From NCBI RefSeq assembly GCF_004117875.1, contig NZ_RAHW01000011.1:1-64000 (forward strand): a stretch of 64,000 nt of DNA, read 5' to 3'. A program made the translations under genes and the position numbers. The notes below the pieces were generated by a model, which saw nothing but the letters and a program-made list of their open reading frames with translations, made no database searches and had not been told where the DNA came from. Below are positions 56,013 through 63,612 of this stretch, in pieces. Positions within the stretch are counted from its first letter, which is position 1; every line of letters starts with the position of its first letter. The DNA is from Geomonas oryzae. GTDB lineage: Bacteria; Desulfobacterota; Desulfuromonadia; Geobacterales; Geobacteraceae.

Positions 56013-56297
56013 CTACCCTCCGGCACCGGGTGGAAAGAGCGCCAGGACGTCCCCGTCCCGCACCGGCGTCTCAAGCCTGTCCAGGTGCAGGATGTTGCGC
56101 CGGTTCAAAAGGATGATGGTTCCCGTGTGCAGCATGCAGCGGTCGTCGACGAGTTTGTGGGTCACCGGAATCCGCTCGCCGGCCTGGAAGCGCGCGAGAA
56201 GCGCCCCCACGGTATCCCCCTCGCGCCAGGGGAGTTCCACGGACTCCCTTCCCCCAAGCATCATGCGCAACGTTCCGTAAATGCGAAGAAGCACCAT
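56013..56297 (-). CDS. MoaD/ThiS-like sulfur carrier protein
   Basis: A 94-residue beta-grasp protein (VLLRIYGTLRMMLGGRESVE; DGDVLALFPPGAGG) ending in the Gly-Gly that is adenylated and thiocarboxylated in this family. It lies between the flavoprotein and E1-like genes of the oxidoreductase cluster, supporting a dedicated role in molybdopterin/tungstopterin assembly. Confidence 0.93.
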   Translation of the reverse strand: MVLLRIYGTLRMMLGGRESVELPWREGDTVGALLARFQAGERIPVTHKLVDDRCMLHTGTIILLNRRNILHLDRLETPVRDGDVLALFPPGAGG

Positions 56298-56309
56298 GAG
56301 CGCGGCCCC

Positions 56310-57530
56310 TCAGGCGATCTGCCGCATGAAGCCCGCGTACCGGTTCTCCCCCTGCAGCGCCCGCTTCCCCGGAAACGGCAGTCGCGCGCGCACCATCTGG
56401 TAGTAGAGCCCGGAATCGTTGGTCTCCCCGACCACCACGGCGCCGATCACCCGGTCCCTCTCGTCGAGAAACACCTTGCGGAACCGCCCCGCGGCTGGCG
56501 AGCCGTGCACGATAGAGCGCGGCGCCTCGTCGGAACAGAACCCGATGGCCGCCACCTCGAGGCCGAAGACCTCGGTGATGTTGTTTTTCATGCTCCCTTC
56601 ATAGACGTGCTCCAGCCCGAGCATGTTGCAGGCCGCCACCTCCCCCTGCTCGACGGCGGTGATCCAGTTACCCTGCACCGTCGTCTCCCCGGTGACGAAG
56701 TCCTTCCCTTCGGCCGCGTCCCCGGCTGCGTACACGTTGGGGATCGAGGTGCGGCACCGCGCGTCGATGAGGATGCCGTCTTTCACGGCAAGCCCCGCCC
56801 CGGCGGCGAGCCTGGTGTTCGGGATCACCCCCTTCCCCACGACGAGGGCATCGGTAGCGAGCGTCCCTCCCGAGGCTAGGGTTAGTTGCAGCCGCTCCCC
56901 TTCCCGAACCTCTGCGATCTCGTCGTGTTTGTGCAGGGTTACACCGGCGGTACCGAAGTGCTCCTCCAAAAGCGCCGCCGACTCCGCGTCGAGCAGACGG
57001 CTGAAGATGCGCCCCGAGGCGACGATCAGGTGCCGTTCAACGTCCCGGGAGAGATGGGAAAGCACCGGCACGCTCACGAGCCCCGCGCCGAGCGCGGTGA
57101 CGCTCCTGGCCGGTTGCAAAAGGGACGCGAGCTTCTCCGCGTCCGCCATGTGCCTGAGCGTACTGATGCGCCGGGAACCGGTTTTGAAGGGGCGCGCCTC
57201 GCTCCCCATGGCAAGCAGGAGCGAGCCGAACCTGAGCGTCGTGCCGTCCGAAAGGCCGAGCTCGCGGCGCTCGGGGTCGAGGGAGACGGCGCTTTTGCCG
57301 AAGAACGTCGTCACCCCCATCCCGTCGTAGAAGGGGAGATCCACGATGTAGAGGTTCTCCCGGGGCGTCTTCCCCCCGATGAAATACGGGGTGAGCACCC
57401 GGGAGTAGGCGGGACAAGCCTCCCGGTCCACGAGCGCTACGCGCACCGTGCGGTTGTGGCGGCGTATTGTCCTTATCGCCTGGAGTCCCGCCGCGCTGTT
57501 GCCGACGATCACGATGTCGAACTGCAACAT
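56310..57530 (-). CDS. FAD/NAD(P)-dependent oxidoreductase of the AOR cluster
   Basis: 406 residues from ATG 57530 (AAGGG 6 nt upstream). N-terminal FAD-binding Rossmann motif (FDIVIVGNSAAGLQAIRTIR), NAD(P)-binding region (SVTALGAGLVSVPVLSHLSR) and the second FAD motif (PNVYAAGDAAEGKDF). It is of the nitrite-reductase/rubredoxin-reductase flavoprotein class without redox Cys pair. It probably passes electrons between the Fe-S protein and NAD(P). It overlaps the upstream reading frame's end region and is coupled to the AOR gene. Confidence 0.9.
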   Translation of the reverse strand: MLQFDIVIVGNSAAGLQAIRTIRRHNRTVRVALVDREACPAYSRVLTPYFIGGKTPRENLYIVDLPFYDGMGVTTFFGKSAVSLDPERRELGLSDGTTLRFGSLLLAMGSEARPFKTGSRRISTLRHMADAEKLASLLQPARSVTALGAGLVSVPVLSHLSRDVERHLIVASGRIFSRLLDAESAALLEEHFGTAGVTLHKHDEIAEVREGERLQLTLASGGTLATDALVVGKGVIPNTRLAAGAGLAVKDGILIDARCRTSIPNVYAAGDAAEGKDFVTGETTVQGNWITAVEQGEVAACNMLGLEHVYEGSMKNNITEVFGLEVAAIGFCSDEAPRSIVHGSPAAGRFRKVFLDERDRVIGAVVVGETNDSGLYYQMVRARLPFPGKRALQGENRYAGFMRQIA

Positions 57531-57546
57531 GGTCATCCCTTGCCCC

Positions 57547-59349
57547 CTATGCAAGCCCCAGCGACTTCACCTTCTCCGCCGTCGGAATCCCCTTCTCCCA
57601 TCCACGCACGTCGTAGTATTCCGCCAGCATCTCAGGCAGGTGCGACACCGCCCCCTTCATCGGGCCGTCCGGCAAAGGCTCCTCGAGGATGCGTTTCGGG
57701 AGGGTGTCCTGGGACGGGTCGATCCCGGCCTTCAGGTTGAACAGGCGCTCCAGGGTATAGATCCGGTCGCCGATTTCCATCATCTGCTCGTCGGAATAGC
57801 CGCTGCCGGTCGCCGCGTTGAAAAGCCTGGTCACCTGCGGAATGCCGATACCGAAGGTGGTGAAAAGGCATACCCCGGCGGAGTCAACCACCGCGGTCAC
57901 GTCCTGGAACGCCTTCGCCCATACCGCCTTTCCGGCCACCGCCTCGGGATCGAGCTTCTCCGGGACGCCGAGGATTTCCGGGGAGACCAGATAGCCGCGC
58001 ACGTGGCACGCACCGCGGTTACTGGTCGCGTACTCGAGCCCCATCCCCTGGATCGCCCTGCCGTCGTAGGCGGGGAACTCCTGCTTCTTCACCGACATGG
58101 AAAGCTCCGGCGCACCGCAGCTTTCCGCGAGACGGTAGGAACCAAGCCCCGCCCTGACACCGAAGCCTTCCCCCTTGCCGGTCATCTCCACGAGCTTGAC
58201 CATCGCGTCCCCGTCGCCGAACTTAAGCGGCATCCCGGTCTCGGCGTCGCCGAGCAGGCCGCGCTCGTAGAGCTCCATGGCGCATGCCACCGTCGACCCC
58301 ATGGTGATGGTGTCCATGCCGTACTCGTCGCAGAGGTAGTTCGCCTGGACGATGGCAGCGAGGTCCGAGACGCCGCAGGCAGCACCGAGCGACCAGAGCG
58401 TTTCGTACTCCGGCCCCTCCCCGGTACCAGAGAAGCGCGGGTCGGCAAGCCTGGTCACCCGCCCGCAGGCGATGACGCACCCCATGCACCCCTTGTTGCG
58501 CTTCAGATAGGTCTGCGCCAGGCGCTCGCCCGAGATATCCTCGGCCTTGTCGAAAGTCCCGCATTGCGAGTTGCGCGTCGGCATCGCGCCGCTCTGGTTG
58601 ATGATGTTGACGAGGACCGCCGTCCCGAGCGCCGGGAGCCCCTCCGAGGTCACCGGATGCTGGCGCAGCATCTTCATGGTGTCGCGGGCCGCGGCGCGGA
58701 AGGCGGCGTTGTCTGCGGTCGCCACGCCACCGGTGCCGCGCACCGCCACGGCTTTAAGGTTCTTGCTCCCCATGACCGCACCGACGCCGCTGCGTCCGGC
58801 GGCCCGGTGCTTGTCGTTCACGATGCAGGCGTAGTGCACGAGCGACTCGCCGGCGGGGCCGATGCAGGCGACCTTGGCGTCGCCGTGGAATTCGGCGCGG
58901 ATGGCGTCCTCGGTCTCGGCGGTGGTCTTCCCCCAGAGATGTCCCGCGTCGGCGAGCTCCGCCTCGCCGTTTTTGATCTTCAGGTAAACCGGGCTCTCCG
59001 CCTTCCCCTCGATGATGACGAGGTCGTACCCCGCGTACTTAAGCTCGCAGGGGAAGTACCCCCCCGAGTTGGAACAGGCGATGGTCCCGGTGAGCGGCGA
59101 CTTCGTCACCACCATGTACCGGCCGTTCGCGGCGCCGTAGGTCCCGGTGAGCGGGCCGGTGGCGAGGATCAGCTTGTTTTCGGCGGAAAATGGGTCGACG
59201 GTCGCATCGACCTCGCTGGTTAAGTATTTGGAAGCAAGTCCGCGCCCCCCGATGAAGGCGGCCGCCCACTCCATGTTGAGGGGCTCAACGGTACAGCTCT
59301 TGTCGGTCAGATTCACACGCAGCACTTTGCCATGCCAGCCGTTTCCCAT
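57547..59349 (-). CDS. aor: Aldehyde:ferredoxin oxidoreductase (tungsten-type)
   Basis: A 600-residue AOR-family enzyme that oxidises aldehydes to acids, or the reverse, at a W-bis-pterin site. The N-terminal domain ([36 protein letters not shown]) binds pterin. The [4Fe-4S] ligands are the CMGCVIAC triple Cys at about residue 285 and a fourth Cys in [13 protein letters not shown]. Length is normal. It follows the ferredoxin-like gene after 1 nt. Substrate cannot be told from sequence; a role in aromatic or short-chain aldehyde oxidation is possible in this group. Confidence 0.95.
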   Translation of the reverse strand: MGNGWHGKVLRVNLTDKSCTVEPLNMEWAAAFIGGRGLASKYLTSEVDATVDPFSAENKLILATGPLTGTYGAANGRYMVVTKSPLTGTIACSNSGGYFPCELKYAGYDLVIIEGKAESPVYLKIKNGEAELADAGHLWGKTTAETEDAIRAEFHGDAKVACIGPAGESLVHYACIVNDKHRAAGRSGVGAVMGSKNLKAVAVRGTGGVATADNAAFRAAARDTMKMLRQHPVTSEGLPALGTAVLVNIINQSGAMPTRNSQCGTFDKAEDISGERLAQTYLKRNKGCMGCVIACGRVTRLADPRFSGTGEGPEYETLWSLGAACGVSDLAAIVQANYLCDEYGMDTITMGSTVACAMELYERGLLGDAETGMPLKFGDGDAMVKLVEMTGKGEGFGVRAGLGSYRLAESCGAPELSMSVKKQEFPAYDGRAIQGMGLEYATSNRGACHVRGYLVSPEILGVPEKLDPEAVAGKAVWAKAFQDVTAVVDSAGVCLFTTFGIGIPQVTRLFNAATGSGYSDEQMMEIGDRIYTLERLFNLKAGIDPSQDTLPKRILEEPLPDGPMKGAVSHLPEMLAEYYDVRGWEKGIPTAEKVKSLGLA

Positions 59350-59350
59350 A

Positions 59351-59830
59351 TCACACCTCCCCCTGGCCGTCTTTCATCGTTCTCGCGAATCTCAGCACCT
59401 TCTCCCTCAGCGGCAGATCCTCCTCGGAATACTGCAGGCAATGGGTCGGGCAGAAGGCGACGCACTCGGGGAAATCAGGGCCGCACAGGTTGCACTTGTC
59501 CGCTTTACCGGTCTCGTCCAGGTACTTGATCATCCCGAAGGGGCAGGCGCTGACGCATGTTCTGCACCCTACGCACTTCATCTCGTCCACGGTGACGATG
59601 CCCGACGCCATGTCCTTCTCTATGGCCCCCTTCGGACACGCCTTCATGCACCACGGCTCGTTGCACTGCATGCAGGTCACCGTGATGAACTGGGCTTCCT
59701 CCATGAACACCTCGTTGATGATGCGGGACTTGCTCGGCGCGAATTCGCCGCGATGCCTGAAGGAACAGGCCATCTCGCAGCTCTTGCAGCCGATGCACTT
59801 GGACGGCTCGATGCGAATCAGCTTTTGCAT
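59351..59830 (-). CDS. Polyferredoxin-like electron-transfer protein (four [4Fe-4S] clusters)
   Basis: 159 residues with four cysteine clusters: [42 protein letters not shown] and [17 protein letters not shown]. It is the CooF/HycB type that wires a catalytic subunit to an electron acceptor. It is first in the AOR operon and so is the likely direct redox partner of AOR. AGGGAGG lies just before ATG 59830. Confidence 0.95.
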   Translation of the reverse strand: MQKLIRIEPSKCIGCKSCEMACSFRHRGEFAPSKSRIINEVFMEEAQFITVTCMQCNEPWCMKACPKGAIEKDMASGIVTVDEMKCVGCRTCVSACPFGMIKYLDETGKADKCNLCGPDFPECVAFCPTHCLQYSEEDLPLREKVLRFARTMKDGQGEV

Positions 59831-60186
59831 GATGCGACCTCCCTGAGTGAAAGTTTAACAACTATTACATAGAACCGGAAAAACTCCAGCTTGTGAGAGT
59901 ACCCGAATCACAGAGCTATTCGTTGTCCTGATCGGTCAGGATCGGCGTCCGGAAGAAGTATGTCATTACCGCATCTTGTTTCATCTTGACAAAAGAAGGC
60001 CTATGAGTGTAAGCATAATGAAAATAATTTCAGCGATAAACGACAATACTAAACCATTCGCGAGAGTGGGGCGGAAAGCCTAAAGGGTCTCCAAGAGACA
60101 GCCGGGTTGCCGAAGTATCCAATGCGATATTCAGCCCCGGCTTTTTTGTGTCCAGAAGAGAAGCCGGAGCTACCAGGGAGGCCCCG
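59831..60186. promoter_or_regulatory. Divergent gap between AOR operon and riboswitch-controlled gene
   Basis: A 356-bp gap. A perfect 16-bp palindrome TCCTGATCGGTCAGGA at 59926-59941 lies about 95 bp before the ferredoxin gene and may be an operator. TTGACA at 59986-59991 is a likely -35 for the rightward riboswitch RNA; the -10 is ambiguous. The rest is the riboswitch. Confidence 0.6.
60036..60147 (+). ncRNA. GEMM-I class cyclic dinucleotide riboswitch with overlapping terminator
   Basis: The aptamer matches GEMM: ACTAAACC, then a CCATTC/GAGTGG stem capped by a GCGA tetraloop (60054-60069), GGCGGAAAGCC, a GTCTC/GAGAC stem (60087-60099) and the receptor-like 3' part AGCCGGGTTGCCG (60100-60112). 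By my recollection of Vc2 numbering, ligand-contacting position 20 is A (60048) instead of G, the change linked to cGAMP preference in Geobacter. Positions 21 and 46 are C (60049) and G (60074), a swapped but intact pair. AGCCGGG (60100-60106) can instead pair with CCCGGCT (60136-60142), which is followed by a T run, forming a terminator. Ligand binding should block the terminator and switch the gene on. Confidence 0.9.
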
Positions 60187-61056
60187 ATGAACCCACCAAA
60201 TCAGGCGGCACAACAAGGCCAAGGGAGTTCCAGGAAGAAGCTGGGCGAGATTTTCGTGGAGCAGGGGATCCTGTCCGCCCTGACGGTGGAAAGGCTCGTT
60301 GCGTACGCCCGCAAGAAGGGAAAACGATTCGGGACCGTACTCGAAGAACTGGAACTGGTGACGCCGGACGAGCTTGCCGAGGCCCTTGCGCGGCAGCACA
60401 ACCAGAAGTTCCTGGGCGACTTTCACCGCCACAGGTTTTCCGACGAACTGCTCAAGATGATTCCGCCCAAGGTGGCCATGGCGAACCTCGTCTTCCCGCT
60501 GAAGCTGCAGGGGAACAGGCTTGCCGTCGCGACCAGCGATCCCACCCTGCGCGATGTGCTGCAGGCCATCGAGAAAGAGCACGGCGTGACGGTAATGCCG
60601 TACGTCTCCACGCGGCGGGAGATCATGACCGCGATCAAGCTGCACTACCTGAAATCGACCCCGGCCGCAGCCGGCGACAGGAAAGCCGTGCTCGTCGTCG
60701 ATGACGACAAGGCGGTGAGCAGCTTCATCTCCGCATCGCTTAGGCGCAAGGGTTATCATGCCGTGTGCGCCGGCGACGGCATGGAAGCCTTCCGCGAAAT
60801 CATGTCGAACCGCTTCGACCTCGTGATCACCGACAAGGAGATGCCCAAGCTGAACGGTTACGCCGTTCTGGAGAGCCTGCGCACCTTCCCCGAAACCGAG
60901 AAAGTGCCCGTGATCCTGATCACCTCCACCGCCACGGTGGACGAGGAGGCTACCGCACTCAAGCGCGGCTTTTTCGATTTCATCCCGAAGCCGCTGCGCG
61001 AAGCCACCCTCGCCGTGAAAGTAGAGCGCGCCCTCGCCATGGCTGAGACGTATTAA
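60187..61056 (+). CDS. MshEN-like domain fused to a response-regulator receiver domain
   Basis: 289 residues from ATG 60187 (GGGAGG 4 nt upstream). The N-terminal half (residues 15-155) resembles the GspE/PilB N-terminal MshEN domain: two half-motifs KKLGEIFVEQGILSALTVER and FGTVLEELELVTPDELAEAL, then the linker domain ending in ATSDPTLRDVLQAIE. MshEN domains of this kind bind c-di-GMP in secretion and pilus ATPases. The C-terminal half is a receiver (VLVVDDDKAVSSFISASLRR; Asp in LVITDKEMPKLNG; Thr in LITSTA; Lys in FIPKP). No ATPase domain is present, so this is a stand-alone adaptor that joins phosphorelay and dinucleotide signals, itself under riboswitch control. Confidence 0.9.
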   Translation: MNPPNQAAQQGQGSSRKKLGEIFVEQGILSALTVERLVAYARKKGKRFGTVLEELELVTPDELAEALARQHNQKFLGDFHRHRFSDELLKMIPPKVAMANLVFPLKLQGNRLAVATSDPTLRDVLQAIEKEHGVTVMPYVSTRREIMTAIKLHYLKSTPAAAGDRKAVLVVDDDKAVSSFISASLRRKGYHAVCAGDGMEAFREIMSNRFDLVITDKEMPKLNGYAVLESLRTFPETEKVPVILITSTATVDEEATALKRGFFDFIPKPLREATLAVKVERALAMAETY

Positions 61057-61137
61057 GCGGCGCCGGTGCGCAGCCAGAGCGAAGGCTTTGGTCGAAGCAT
61101 TGACTCATATGCTTGCGAGCACTGACAGTCAAAGAAA

Positions 61138-61167
61138 AACGAGGCCGCCGAATTCGGCGGCCTCGTT
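61138..61167 (-). terminator. Rho-independent terminator of the VPLPA-CTERM gene
   Basis: A perfect 30-nt palindrome: AACGAGGCCGCCGAA (61138-61152) with its mirror TTCGGCGGCCTCGTT (61153-61167). On the minus strand it is followed by a T-rich run (TTTCTTTG), 56 nt after the gene's stop. Confidence 0.88.
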
Positions 61168-61222
61168 GGTGGGCAAGTTTTCCAGCACGCTTGCGGTTAC
61201 CCGACTCTTTGGAACTGGGACC

Positions 61223-61804
61223 TCAGCTTTGCATCCGCCTCCTGACACCTAGCAGTCCGAGAAGGCCGCTGGCGAGCAGCCAGGCCGTCGCTGGGATAGG
61301 TGTTGTAGCGTAGAACGTGTCACCGGTCAGGGGTAGGACGTGAGCGGCCAGGAAGTTATCTTTGGCATTGAGCGCTATGATTTGGCTCAGGTCGGTTAGG
61401 TTCAGGCCATCCCACGTCAGGGTGAGGGTGACTCCATCAACGGCTCCCGCAAGCCCTTCGCTGCCAATCATGGAAAAGGTGTAGTTGAAAACGCCAAGAC
61501 CATCCATGTTCCGTTCGGTGGGATTGTTGTAAAGCCCCCCAGGGTCACTGGTCCAACTGACCGTAGCTGGATCAGGAATCAGATTCAGGCCTATGGCGCC
61601 GAGTTTGTAACCATCGTAGGCGTCGAAAGTAAAGGTTGCCGTCGGACCGGAAACAGCGGCCGTTACGGTAGCGTATGGCCCTCCCGTAAGGCCGATGTTG
61701 CTGGTGCTCAAGGTATAGCTGTCAGAGCTCAATGCTAGTGCAGTAGTTGGTATGATCGTGAGGCAGGCGACCAATGTGAGGATGTTTCGAAATGACCATT
61801 TCAT
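61223..61804 (-). CDS. VPLPA-CTERM sorting-domain surface protein
   Basis: 193 residues from ATG 61804 (GGAGG 5 nt upstream); the longer upstream frame has no ribosome site. Signal peptide (NILTLVACLTIIPTTALALS), a beta-rich mature part (TATFTFDAYDGYKLGAIGLN) and a C-terminal tail: TPIPATAW, hydrophobic LLASGLLGLLGV, basic RRRMQS. This is the VPLPA-CTERM (PEP-CTERM-like) signal processed by an exosortase and associated with exopolysaccharide loci. No exosortase is in the window; it may lie to the right. Confidence 0.88.
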   Translation of the reverse strand: MKWSFRNILTLVACLTIIPTTALALSSDSYTLSTSNIGLTGGPYATVTAAVSGPTATFTFDAYDGYKLGAIGLNLIPDPATVSWTSDPGGLYNNPTERNMDGLGVFNYTFSMIGSEGLAGAVDGVTLTLTWDGLNLTDLSQIIALNAKDNFLAAHVLPLTGDTFYATTPIPATAWLLASGLLGLLGVRRRMQS

Positions 61805-62341
61805 ATTATCCTCCATCTGTTCACGAAGCCAGTTTGGTGTTGAAAATACTGTAATGATTACGGTAAACAACGGGCCGCGCACGGCCATCCCCAATCGCCA
61901 CCACCACCTTTCATTTCGTACACGGCGTTTAGCATGCATGCTGGACTTGCCCACACAAGCATTGAACCACGTTTCAAAATGAGAGTCGCAGATGGATCCG
62001 ACTTCTGTGTGTAAACAGGGTGTTATGGTCTCATCACTTTCTGTGTGACTCACAAAGTTTACCAAGATGCCGAGCCCATTCTATCCTCCCGCTTTCACTT
62101 TGCAAGCATGAGGTCAGCAGGCCCCATCGTAGTCACTTTTCACAGCCTTGCGTCTTTTTTTCTCACAGTGGAGCGGTTTGACAACGTGGGTTTGCTATCT
62201 AGAATTGCGTCAAATGAGCTGCTAAATCCATTACCAAAAGGCAGAATTGCAACTACATTCAACAGGCGGCCCGCGCTCCGACTGACGCTCTACTGAACCG
62301 TAGAGCACTCCCTCCAAGGGTCGGTCATCAGGAGACAGCCT
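61805..62341. other. Intergenic region with NusG-type gene promoter
   Basis: A 537-bp region, less GC-rich than its surroundings, with no supported gene. A small plus-strand frame at 62045-62296 lacks a ribosome site. The part to the left would contain the leader of the VPLPA-CTERM gene, but no clear promoter was seen there. Confidence 0.55.
62178..62205 (+). promoter_or_regulatory. Putative sigma-70 promoter of the NusG-like gene
   Basis: TTGACA (62178-62183) and TAGAAT (62200-62205) are 16 bp apart. The transcript would have a leader of about 130 nt containing a hairpin GCTCTAC/GTAGAGC (62287-62306). Confidence 0.65.
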
Positions 62342-62872
62342 TTGATACTCCCAGTAGACAGAGCGACGGGCGGATCTGCCGCATGGTTCGCCTTGTACGT
62401 GAAAGCGCACCACGAATTTGTTGTGCAAAAGCACGTTTGGGAAAAAGGATTTGAAGTATACCTCCCTACCATAAACAGGATGCGGCACTGGAAAGACAGG
62501 ATAAAACGCATCGATTCCCCCTTTTTCCCCGGCTACCTCTTCACCCGATTGCTTCCCGTACATGACCAGTTTTTGGATTTATTGAAAACGCAAGGTGTCA
62601 TCCGCATCCTTTCAACGGTCCCGGGGACACCCACTCCGGTGCCAGAAGCGCAGATCGCCGCCCTGAAGATCCTGCTGGCAAACGATCGTGAGCTGGACGT
62701 CCATCCGGAGCTGGAGCCTGGGAAGGTCGTGCGGATAACCAGAGGTCCCTTGAAGGGCGTGGAAGGATGCATATGTAGAAAGAACGGCCAGTTGTTCCTG
62801 CACGTAAACGTGACGATCATGGGAAGATGCGTTGCCGTGAAGATGTATCAGGATGAAGTGGAACTGGCCTAG
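62342..62872 (+). CDS. NusG/RfaH-like transcription antiterminator (UpxY type)
   Basis: A 176-residue specialised NusG paralogue. TTG 62342 has AGGAG 7 nt upstream. NGN domain (AWFALYVKAHHEFVVQKHVW, SPFFPGYLFTRLLPVHDQFL, VIRILSTVPGTPTPV) and C-terminal KOW domain (LEPGKVVRITRGPLKGVEGC). UpxY/RfaH-type proteins lead exopolysaccharide operons and let RNA polymerase read through them. Its place before an AT-rich, apparently acquired segment fits that role. Confidence 0.92.
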   Translation: MILPVDRATGGSAAWFALYVKAHHEFVVQKHVWEKGFEVYLPTINRMRHWKDRIKRIDSPFFPGYLFTRLLPVHDQFLDLLKTQGVIRILSTVPGTPTPVPEAQIAALKILLANDRELDVHPELEPGKVVRITRGPLKGVEGCICRKNGQLFLHVNVTIMGRCVAVKMYQDEVELA

Positions 62873-63030
62873 GACAAAAGCCGACTCTGAGAAGTAGCCC
62901 CCTCCCCCATAGCGATGCAACGCTCGGCCATTCGGCAGGAGTTACCGAATGTGACTGACACGGCGAAGCTATACCCCTCCCCTCCCTATAAGTGCAATAC
63001 TTTCCTCTCTGGAAGGAAGGAGTGCATGTC

Positions 63031-63612
63031 ATGCTGAATCTGTCGAGACGCCCTCTCGGGAAGCTGTTAGTCGATGGCAAGCTTCTATCCCCGCATAACC
63101 TCGAAAGCGCCCTGACAAACCTAAAGCGCACCAAGGAACTATTGGGACAGACACTTGTCAGGATGGGGGTACTGACGTCGCCAGAGGTCGATATCACCCT
63201 TCACCTGCAAGGACACCTAAACCACATCGAGGACGCGGTAAAGGTTGCGGCAGGAGAGCGTCGGTTGCTTGGTGCCCTGCTAGTCGAGTCCGGCCAGATC
63301 GGCAGCGGACAGCTCGACCAGGCGATTGCCGAACAAAAGCGCAGCGGGGAGAGGCTGGGTGAGGTGTTTATCCGCCTCGGCCTGCTCACCAGGAGGCAGC
63401 TAACCGCCCTACTTGATTTTCAGCAGAGCCAGGATGCCACCGCCGAAAGCCCTTTAAGACTTGGAGAACTACTCGTTGCCACCGGGTACATCTCCCGCGA
63501 ACAACTGGAACATGCGTGTGAGGGATTAGCTATGACCACAACAATAAATGGCCTCAGTTCTTGGGGAAGAGTAAAAATATTGTGTGTGTGTTACTTACAG
63601 CAATACTATTAA
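63031..63612 (+). CDS. Tandem MshEN-like domain protein, C-terminus possibly truncated
   Basis: 193 residues from ATG 63031 (GGAG 8 nt upstream). Five half-motifs of MshEN type are visible: RRPLGKLLVDGKLLSPHNLE, LLGQTLVRMGVLTSPEVDIT, LLGALLVESGQIGSGQLDQA, RLGEVFIRLGLLTRRQLTAL and LRLGELLVATGYISREQLEH. A sixth is expected but the sequence changes abruptly to a non-motif tail (after HACEGL) exactly where base composition becomes AT-rich. The last 52 nt overlap the signal peptide of the next gene. It probably binds a cyclic dinucleotide. The end may have been replaced by recombination at the island edge. Confidence 0.75.
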   Translation: MLNLSRRPLGKLLVDGKLLSPHNLESALTNLKRTKELLGQTLVRMGVLTSPEVDITLHLQGHLNHIEDAVKVAAGERRLLGALLVESGQIGSGQLDQAIAEQKRSGERLGEVFIRLGLLTRRQLTALLDFQQSQDATAESPLRLGELLVATGYISREQLEHACEGLAMTTTINGLSSWGRVKILCVCYLQQYY

